6,162 nt of DNA from Trueperaceae bacterium. GTDB lineage: Bacteria; Deinococcota; Deinococci; Deinococcales; Trueperaceae. The stretch is taken from assembly GCA_011390455.1 (NCBI GenBank), contig JAABSI010000134.1:1-6162 (forward strand), given 5' to 3'. A program made the position numbers and the translations under genes. The first letter of the stretch is position 1. The number at the start of each line of letters is the position of its first letter. Below are positions 1 to 5,129 of the stretch, piece after piece. The notes beneath the pieces are model-generated. The model was not told the DNA's origin. It ran no database searches and saw nothing but the letters and a program-made list of their open reading frames with translations.

Positions 1-1
1 C

Positions 2-544
2 GAGGACGTCATGGCGCACGCGACCCATGCGCTGGTGCTCGATGCGGCCGACACGAGGGAGCTGTCGAAGGTGGGCGTGTCGAACTTCGACGCGGTGGTC
101 ATCGCCATCGGGGATTCGTTCGAGGCGTCGGTCCTCGCGACCGCGGCCGCCAAGGAGCTCGGGGCGCAGCACATCGTCGCCAAGGCGGGATCGTCGCGCG
201 CGGCCGAGGTGCTCGCGAAGGTCGGCGCCGACCAGGTGGTCCGCCCCGAGCACGACATGGGCGAGCGGCTGGCGCAGCAGTTGGTGACGCCTTCGCTCGT
301 CGACGCCTTCGCCCTCGGCGATGCCCACGGCGTGCTCGAGCTCGTGGCCGGTCCGAAGCTCACGGGCACCCTGGCGCACCTGCGGCTGCCGAACCGCTTC
401 GCGGTGCAGGTCGTGGCCATCGAGCGCGGCGACGCCCTGACGGTGGGCCCCAAAGCCGACTTCGAGGTCGAGGAGGGCGACATCCTCGTGGTGATCGGAT
501 CCACCGAGGCGCTCGACCGCTTCCGCGAGGGCATCGGCGGGTGA
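2..544 (+). CDS. Trk/Ktr-type potassium uptake regulatory subunit (RCK protein), 5'-truncated
   Basis: This is the C-terminal part of a cytosolic RCK protein (TrkA/KtrA family), which gates a membrane potassium channel subunit in response to bound nucleotides. The frame is open to the window's first bases (E-D-V before the Met at 11). That Met sits inside the conserved RCK_N fold, so the real start is upstream. Visible are the second half of the Rossmann-like RCK_N domain (about bases 2-280, with the segments FDAVVIAIGD and GAQHIVAKAG and the pattern VGADQVVRPE) and an RCK_C/TrkA_C domain (about 300-540, with AVQVVAIERGD and the closing strand EEGDILVVIG). The glycine-rich nucleotide-binding loop would lie before the window. 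The single RCK_N plus RCK_C arrangement fits the short KtrA/KtrC type better than the doubled TrkA type, although the missing N-terminus prevents certainty. A KtrB/TrkH channel gene is expected upstream. The stop codon overlaps the GTG start of the Kelch gene. Family call is confident; the exact subtype is not. Confidence 0.93.
   Translation, partial: EDVMAHATHALVLDAADTRELSKVGVSNFDAVVIAIGDSFEASVLATAAAKELGAQHIVAKAGSSRAAEVLAKVGADQVVRPEHDMGERLAQQLVTPSLVDAFALGDAHGVLELVAGPKLTGTLAHLRLPNRFAVQVVAIERGDALTVGPKADFEVEEGDILVVIGSTEALDRFREGIGG
527..531 (+). promoter_or_regulatory. Ribosome binding site for the Kelch gene
   Basis: GAGGG lies inside the last codons of the RCK gene, 9 bases before the GTG at 541. 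Together with the 4-base GTGA overlap this supports GTG 541 as the start and suggests translational coupling. Confidence 0.5.
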
Positions 545-1503
545 AGGTCCGGCGATGGGTCGCTGCGACGGTGGCCGTGGCCGTGGGCCTGGTCGCGATC
601 GCCGCCTTCGCGCAGGCTTTGGCGCCGCGCCCGGAGCTGGCGACCGCGCGGCAGGAGATCGCCGTCGCGGTGCTCGGTGGGGCGGTCGTCGCGGTCGGCG
701 GCTTCGACGTCGACCGCGGCACGCTCGCGAGCGTCGAGGGCTGGCGCGTCGGGGACTCGGCCTGGACGCCCCTGCCGCCGCTTCCGATCGCCGTGCACCA
801 CCCGGCGGCGGGGGTGCTCGACGGAAGGCTCCTCGTCGTCGGCGGGTACCGCGGGCCCGGCTTGGCGGGCGCATCCGACGCGGTGCAGGTGTACGACCCG
901 ACGACCGGCGCGTGGTCGCTGGCGGCCCCGTTGCCGAGCCCCCGCGGCGCCCCGGCCGCGACCGTCCTGGACGGTCGCCTGGTCGTCGTCGGCGGCGCCC
1001 GCGACGGTACCTCGCTCGCGGACGTCGTCGCCTACGACCCGGCGGCCGATGCGTGGACGGCGCTGGCGCCGATGCCGACTGCCCGCGACCACCTGGGGCT
1101 GGTCGCCCTCGACGGGCGCTTGCACGCGGTGGGCGGGCGCGACGGCACGCGCGACTTCGCGCTCGCGGCCCACGAGGTGTACGACCCCGAAGGCGATCGC
1201 TGGAGCGCGGCGCCGCCCCTGCCCACCGGCCGCAGCGGCCACGCCACGGCGGTGCTGGACGGCTGCCTGTACGCGCTCGGTGGTGAGGGGAACCCGAGGG
1301 CCCGCGACGGGATGTTCGACGAAGTCGAGCGCTTCGATCCGGTGGCCGGATCCTGGACGCGCCTGGCCCCCATGGCGTTGCCGCGCCACGGGGCGGGCGT
1401 CGTCGCGGTGGACGGGGCGCTCGTGGTCGTCGGCGGCGCCGTGGTCGCTGGGTTCGGAGCGGTGCCGGTCGTGGACGCCTTCGTTCCGCCCCCCTGCCGC
1501 TGA
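541..1503 (+). CDS. Secreted six-repeat Kelch beta-propeller protein
   Basis: The product is 320 residues. Its N-terminus is a signal peptide: MKVRR, then a hydrophobic stretch at residues 6-24, with likely cleavage at AFA|Q (after 24) or AQA|L (after 26). The mature protein therefore acts outside the cytoplasm. Six Kelch-type repeats follow, each with a hydrophobic strand ending in a double glycine (G53-G54, G101-G102, G151-G152, G198-G199, G247-G248, G298-G299). A recurrent 'VYDP...W..L.P.P' pattern has Tyr/Phe-Asp-Pro at 118-120, 165-167, 214-216 and 265-267 and Trp at 76, 125, 172, 221 and 272. This is the length of one six-bladed propeller with no extra domain. Kelch propellers usually bind proteins or sugars; a few are enzymes (galactose oxidase, sialate mutarotase NanM). 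No copper-ligand set or other catalytic motif is recognisable, and only two cysteines occur (C242, C319). The GTG start overlaps the RCK stop (GTGA). The ligand is unknown. Confidence 0.9.
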   Translation: MKVRRWVAATVAVAVGLVAIAAFAQALAPRPELATARQEIAVAVLGGAVVAVGGFDVDRGTLASVEGWRVGDSAWTPLPPLPIAVHHPAAGVLDGRLLVVGGYRGPGLAGASDAVQVYDPTTGAWSLAAPLPSPRGAPAATVLDGRLVVVGGARDGTSLADVVAYDPAADAWTALAPMPTARDHLGLVALDGRLHAVGGRDGTRDFALAAHEVYDPEGDRWSAAPPLPTGRSGHATAVLDGCLYALGGEGNPRARDGMFDEVERFDPVAGSWTRLAPMALPRHGAGVVAVDGALVVVGGAVVAGFGAVPVVDAFVPPPCR

Positions 1504-1549
1504 TCGGAGGTCGGTCCGCCGCCACAACGCTCCGTTCACGCCCGGAGTC

Positions 1550-1554
1550 GGAGG
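1550..1554 (+). promoter_or_regulatory. Ribosome binding site for the 71-residue protein
   Basis: A clean GGAGG lies 7 bases before ATG 1562. It decides this start and is the main reason to accept the small gene. It is too close to serve the ATG at 1555, which opens a long frame antisense to the regulator. Confidence 0.65.
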
Positions 1555-1561
1555 ATGCGGC

Positions 1562-1777
1562 ATGCGCGAAGACGCCCTCCTGGCCATTCAGTTCTGGCGC
1601 GACGCCGACCGCGGTTCGCCATGGCGCGCACGCGTGACCGACCTGCGCGACGGCGCGGTGGCGACCTTCGTCGACGTCCCGGCTCTGCTGCGCTACCTCT
1701 CGGACGCGTTCGGTGCCGAGGCCGGGACCGGTCCCGGAGTCGAGGAGCGGGCGCCGGCCGAGGACGGCGGGGCCTGA
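1562..1777 (+). CDS. Small unrecognised protein (71 aa) next to the BTAD-STAND regulator
   Basis: I do not recognise this gene as a named family. It has a well-placed GGAGG and begins 58 bases after the Kelch stop, so it could be the third gene of the same transcript. Residues 1-50 look like a compact folded domain: alternating hydrophobic positions, Trp at 12 and 21, and an ending VDVPALLRYLSDAF that reads as a helix. The likely layout is strand, strand (WRARVTDL), strand (VATFVDV), helix, with a 'strand pair then L..YL helix' look. No signal peptide, cysteines or membrane segment are present, so it should be cytosolic. Residues 51-71 are a low-complexity acidic Gly/Ala/Glu tail. From residue 44 on, its coding sequence overlaps the 3' end of the convergent regulator gene. 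A role as a partner of that regulator is only a guess from position. A spurious frame is possible because G+C is high, but the ribosome site and hydrophobic pattern argue for a real gene. Confidence 0.65.
   Translation: MREDALLAIQFWRDADRGSPWRARVTDLRDGAVATFVDVPALLRYLSDAFGAEAGTGPGVEERAPAEDGGA
1693..1777. other. Convergent 3' coding overlap (85 bp)
   Basis: The minus-strand regulator's TAG reads on the plus strand as CTA at 1693-1695, and the plus-strand small gene's TGA ends at 1777. Both tails are low complexity here: Pro/Ser/Ala-rich in the regulator, Gly/Ala/Glu-rich in the small protein. Neither gene has space for a separate terminator before the other begins, so the transcripts must be complementary over at least this stretch. 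Confidence 0.6.
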
Positions 1778-4700
1778 GCCGGCAGCCGCGACCGGAGGTC
1801 GTACGTCCGCGTCAGGGCCAACAGCGCGTCGAGCCACCGCGCGCCGTCGGGCGGTGCGGCGGAGCGCCCGGTGAGGTCGACCACCTCGTCGCCGAGCTCG
1901 ACGCGCGCCTCGCCGGCGTCCGGATCGACGCCCAGTTCGCTGCAGGCCATGAGCGCGTCCGCTTCCAGCGACGTGGACCCGGTCGCCCGTGCATGGGCGA
2001 CGGCGCCCCGGAGCACCCGCTCGGTCGTCGCGTCGACCGGCGCGCCCAACCAGCGGGCGGCCTCGGCGAGCAGCTCGAGGCACGTGTCGACCCGGTCCTC
2101 GATGGCGGCGTCGATGGCGGCGGCGAGGTCTTCGAGGGCACCCGCGCGGTCTCCGCGGGCGGCTCGCACCCCGGCCCGGGCGTGGTGCACGTTGAACCGT
2201 GCGACGGCGCCGGCCCTGGGTTCGTACGCCGCCGCGATCGCCGTCGCGAGGGCGGCGTCCGCGTCCGCGAGGCGTCCCCGCCGCTCCTCGATCAGGGCGA
2301 GTGCCTTCGCGGCCAGCGCCTCGGTGCGCGGGTCCGTTCCGGCTCGCGCCTCGGCGATCGCCCGCGTCGCCAAGTCCGCGCCGACCTCGGGTTCGGCCTC
2401 CTGGGCGAGTTCGGCGAGGGCGGCGCCGGTGGGCATCCCGAGCCCGTCCAGGAGGGCCATGGCCTCCTCGAAGGCCGCGCGGGCGCCCGGCAACCCCGCT
2501 TCGCGGCGGCACCGACCGAGGTTGAGGAGCGTCGAGGCGAGCGCGGGCGCGAAGGCGGTGGAGCGCAGGGCGTCCGCGGCGCGCTCGAGCAATGCGGCGC
2601 GCTCCGTGCGCGGACGGTCGGCCGGCAGCAGGTTGGCGAGGTTCGCGAGCGCCGCGCCGCGCGCCACCGGCAGGTCGGCGCGCTCGGCGACCTCGAGCAC
2701 GCGTGCGTACCACGCGGCGGCTCGGGGGGCGTCGTGGCGGTGGGCGGCGGTGAGGCCCAGCAGGTTGAGCGTGCTGGCGAGCGCCCGGTCGTCGCCGATC
2801 GCCTCGAAGCCGCGGACGGCGCGTTCGAGGGCGGCCTCGGCCTCGTCGCTGCGGTCGGTGCTCCTCAGCGAGTGGCCGCGGACGCGCTCCGCTTCCGCAC
2901 GGCAGCGCGCGGAGGCCCACGGCAGCGCGTCGGCTGCGTCGTCGAGGAACGCCAAGGCGGCCTGCGGACCGAACAACACCCCCGCGCCCCGGGCACGCGC
3001 GACGGCCAGGGCTGCCTGGAGCCCCGGTGCGTCGGCGACGGCGGGGTGCTCCGACGCTCGTGCGAACCAGGCATCGCCGTCGCGCCACCGACCCAGCTGG
3101 TCGACGATGGCGGCGATCGACTCGACGACCCCGTCGAGGCGCATCGGGTCGGCCGCGAGCGCGTGGTCCCACGCGGCCCGCAGGTCGTCGAACGCGTGCC
3201 GCGCGGCGGCGGCGTCGACGACCCAGGTCGGCCCGGGCCGCCGCAGCCGCTCGGCGACCACCTCGAGCGTCCACGAAGCGTGGCGGTCGCGCGCGTCGCG
3301 CTCCTCGCCCAGGCGTTCGAGCGCGGCGGCCGCGTACAGCCGCACCACGGGGTGCATGCGGAAGCGCCCCGACCGGTCGCGCTGCAGCATCGACTTCCGG
3401 ACCAGCGCCAGCAGCGTGCGGAGCTCCGCGTGCGCGACGGCGGCGGCGGCTTCGGCGTCGAAGCTCCCCGGGAAGACGGAGGCGCACGCGAGCGCGGTTC
3501 GCTCGGGATCGGTCAACAGCAGCCACGACTGCTCGAGGGCGGCGTGCAGCGAGGCGTGCCGGCGCACTTCGGGATCGCGCGCTGCGGCCGCGCGGGCGAG
3601 CCCCACGTCGACGCCCGCCGCCACCTCGGCGACCGTCACGTCGGGGACCCAGGTCGCCGCCAACGACAGCGCGAGCGGCGAGCCCCCCACGCTGCGCGCC
3701 AGGTCGGCGGCGGCGATGCGGTCGTCGCGCTCCAGCACGAACCCCGGCGCGTGCGCAGCGACCGTCGCGGCGAACAGGTCCACGGCCGCGGCGTCGTCCA
3801 GCCCGTCCAAACGGACGACTGCCTCGCCCGGCAGCTCCAGCGCCACGCGCGACGTCGCCAGGACGGCGGGAGCGTGCGGAACGTCTAGGATCGCGTCCAG
3901 GACAGCGATGACGCCATCGGGTACGCGCTCGACCTCGTCGAGCACCCAGAGCCCCGGCTGCTCGGCCGCGCCGAGGCGGTGCGCCCATGCGTGAACGGCC
4001 GGGGGCAGGGCGGCGATCGCCGCGCCGCGCCGCTCGCGAGCGCCGAGCGCGTCGAGGAGGGCGGGCACGACGTCCGCGTCGCGCGTGAGCGCGCCGAGGT
4101 CGACGCGCACCACGGCTCCCGGCCAGCCGTCGGCCACGGCCACCGCCAGCCGCGTCTTCCCGATGCCGCCGGGCCCGGTGACCGTGACCAGGTGGCCCGG
4201 TGCGAGCGCGCGGCGGATTCGGGCCAGTTCCTCGGTGCGACCGACGAACGCTACGGGTCGGGCTCGGGCGCCCCCCGTCGCGGTGGCGGTCGGGTGCGGA
4301 CGCGGTGCCGGTGCGCCCGCGCGCACCCGTTCGAGCAGCGCGAGCGTCTCCTCGAGGGGCTCCAGCCCGAGCTCTTGCGCCAGCGCCCGGCGGCAGCGCT
4401 CGAAGGCCACCAACGCCCCATCGCGGTCGCCCATGAGCCAGGAGGCGCGCATCAGCGCACGCGCTGCGGTCTCGTGGAGCGGGTCGTCGGCGAGCAGGCG
4501 CCGGCTCCAGCGGGCCGCGTCCGCGTAGCGCGCCTCCTGTTCCGCCCGCTCCGATGCACGGAGCACCGCGTCGCTCCATGCCGCCGCCCAGCGCTCGCGC
4601 TCGAGCTCTACCCAGTCCATGAACTCCGGTGCGCCCGGAACGTCGAGGCCGTGGAGCAGCCAACCGCGCACCGGCTGGTCGTCGGGCAGGTCGGACCAGG

Positions 4701-5034
4701 CGGCGAGCGCCGCCTCGGGGTCGTCGCCGACGGCATCCTGGAAGCGCGCCACGTCGGTGGCGACCCGCAGCGCTACGGGGTCGTCGTCGATGAGCCATGC
4801 CTCGGCGCCCGGCAGGCGGCGCACGTGGTGCAGCGCGACCCGCAGGTTGCCGCGATGGCCGGGGCCCCACAGCAGGTCGGCCGCCGCCGCCTTGGTCACG
4901 CCATCGGGCCGCAGCGCGAGGTGGAAGAGCAGCGCCGCCTCCTTGCGCGAGGGCACGGTGAGCGGTGCGCCGCCCCACCTGAGGAGCGGCGGGCCGAGCA
5001 GGCGGACCTCGAGCGGCGCCGGTGCGTCGGGCAT
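1693..5034 (-). CDS. BTAD-STAND-TPR transcriptional regulator (AfsR/SARP-like), 1113 aa
   Basis: This is a large cytosolic signal-transduction ATPase that probably controls transcription. Domain order: a winged-helix DNA-binding region (about 8-92, starting LEVRLLGPP), as in SARP regulators; a helical BTAD domain (about 93-240, ending in ELGLEPLEETLALLERV); a STAND/NB-ARC-like NTPase (about 260-470) with Walker A GPGGIGKT at 287-294, Walker B WVLDE at 363-367 (D366, E367), LATSR at 392-396 and GSPLAL at 451-456; a winged-helix-like connector (about 496-572, with MHPVVRLYAAA); then a long alpha-helical region of TPR-like repeats (about 610-1035). The tail from 1085 is disordered and Pro/Ser-rich. 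In this family (AfsR, MalT relatives) ligand binding to the repeats is thought to release ATP-dependent oligomerisation. The start was placed at ATG 5034 rather than the in-frame ATG at 5076 because a promoter lies between them and homology-like sequence begins just after 5034. It is divergent from the redoxin gene. Its target and inducer are unknown. STAND proteins can also act in phage defence, but the BTAD module favours regulation. Confidence 0.92.
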   Translation of the reverse strand: MPDAPAPLEVRLLGPPLLRWGGAPLTVPSRKEAALLFHLALRPDGVTKAAAADLLWGPGHRGNLRVALHHVRRLPGAEAWLIDDDPVALRVATDVARFQDAVGDDPEAALAAWSDLPDDQPVRGWLLHGLDVPGAPEFMDWVELERERWAAAWSDAVLRASERAEQEARYADAARWSRRLLADDPLHETAARALMRASWLMGDRDGALVAFERCRRALAQELGLEPLEETLALLERVRAGAPAPRPHPTATATGGARARPVAFVGRTEELARIRRALAPGHLVTVTGPGGIGKTRLAVAVADGWPGAVVRVDLGALTRDADVVPALLDALGARERRGAAIAALPPAVHAWAHRLGAAEQPGLWVLDEVERVPDGVIAVLDAILDVPHAPAVLATSRVALELPGEAVVRLDGLDDAAAVDLFAATVAAHAPGFVLERDDRIAAADLARSVGGSPLALSLAATWVPDVTVAEVAAGVDVGLARAAAARDPEVRRHASLHAALEQSWLLLTDPERTALACASVFPGSFDAEAAAAVAHAELRTLLALVRKSMLQRDRSGRFRMHPVVRLYAAAALERLGEERDARDRHASWTLEVVAERLRRPGPTWVVDAAAARHAFDDLRAAWDHALAADPMRLDGVVESIAAIVDQLGRWRDGDAWFARASEHPAVADAPGLQAALAVARARGAGVLFGPQAALAFLDDAADALPWASARCRAEAERVRGHSLRSTDRSDEAEAALERAVRGFEAIGDDRALASTLNLLGLTAAHRHDAPRAAAWYARVLEVAERADLPVARGAALANLANLLPADRPRTERAALLERAADALRSTAFAPALASTLLNLGRCRREAGLPGARAAFEEAMALLDGLGMPTGAALAELAQEAEPEVGADLATRAIAEARAGTDPRTEALAAKALALIEERRGRLADADAALATAIAAAYEPRAGAVARFNVHHARAGVRAARGDRAGALEDLAAAIDAAIEDRVDTCLELLAEAARWLGAPVDATTERVLRGAVAHARATGSTSLEADALMACSELGVDPDAGEARVELGDEVVDLTGRSAAPPDGARWLDALLALTRTYDLRSRLPAQAPPSSAGARSSTPGPVPASAPNASER
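1722..1737. repeat. Perfect 16-bp palindrome in the convergent overlap
   Basis: CCGGGACCGGTCCCGG is its own reverse complement over all 16 bases. It sits inside the 85-base overlap, in the low-complexity tail of both proteins. It could be a protein-binding dyad or contribute to a bidirectional transcript end. It has no loop and no T-run, so it is not a canonical intrinsic terminator, and chance is possible in such GC-rich coding DNA. Confidence 0.5.
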
Positions 5035-5043
5035 GATCGTCCG

Positions 5044-5072
5044 AGCGTACGTCGGCGTCGCGCATCGGGCAA
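5044..5072 (-). promoter_or_regulatory. Sigma-70-type promoter of the BTAD-STAND regulator
   Basis: On the minus strand, -35 TTGCCC (5072-5067) and -10 TACGCT (5049-5044) are separated by exactly 17 bases (4/6 and 3/6 matches to consensus; the -10 fits TANNNT). Seven bases past the -10 is an A at 5037, three bases before ATG 5034, which implies a leaderless or nearly leaderless mRNA. No good Shine-Dalgarno precedes the ATG (only GGA within CGGACGATC), which fits that model. Confidence 0.55.
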
Positions 5073-5122
5073 GCACGTGGGGACGCTCGCCACTACCGCG
5101 CGCGGCACGGGGCGACCAATCT

Positions 5123-5127
5123 GGAGG
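5123..5127 (+). promoter_or_regulatory. Shine-Dalgarno-like site of the redoxin fusion, unusually close to the ATG
   Basis: GGAGG is separated from ATG 5130 by only two bases (TC), closer than the usual 5-9. The next in-frame start, GTG 5157, would be too far away and would remove the basic N-terminus of the signal peptide, so ATG 5130 is retained. No convincing -10/-35 pair was found for this gene; CAATCT at 5117-5122 is a weak candidate. Confidence 0.45.
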
Positions 5128-5129
5128 TC

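Noticed and set aside
660..1450. Recurring GTCGTCGGCGG-like DNA words
   Set aside because: They encode the double-glycine strands of the Kelch repeats and are explained by protein repetition with GC-rich codons, not a separate DNA repeat.
1504..1561. Possible terminator or promoter between the Kelch gene and the small gene
   Set aside because: No stem-loop with a T-run and no TANNNT-type -10 with a partner -35 was found in these 58 bases.
677..1777. Long frame running through the Kelch gene into the small gene
   Set aside because: Arg/Ser/Pro-rich shadow of the Kelch repeats; only its last 71 codons from ATG 1562 look real, and they have their own ribosome site.
3229..3240. 12-bp palindrome CGGCCCGGGCCG
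   Set aside because: It lies within the regulator's coding region and is a length and composition expected by chance in GC-rich DNA.
1555..3888. Long plus-strand frame (777 codons) opposite the regulator
   Set aside because: It is antisense to a gene with clear Walker A/B motifs, its translation is Arg/Gly-rich without any domain, and such mirror frames are expected in very GC-rich DNA.
1871..3994. Second long plus-strand frame (707 codons) of Ser/Ala/Arg-rich sequence
   Set aside because: Low-complexity mirror of the regulator's codons; no motif and no good ribosome site.
5035..5076. N-terminal extension of the regulator from ATG 5076
   Set aside because: The 14 added residues contain the promoter's -10 and -35 in their DNA and precede the usual start of the winged-helix domain.
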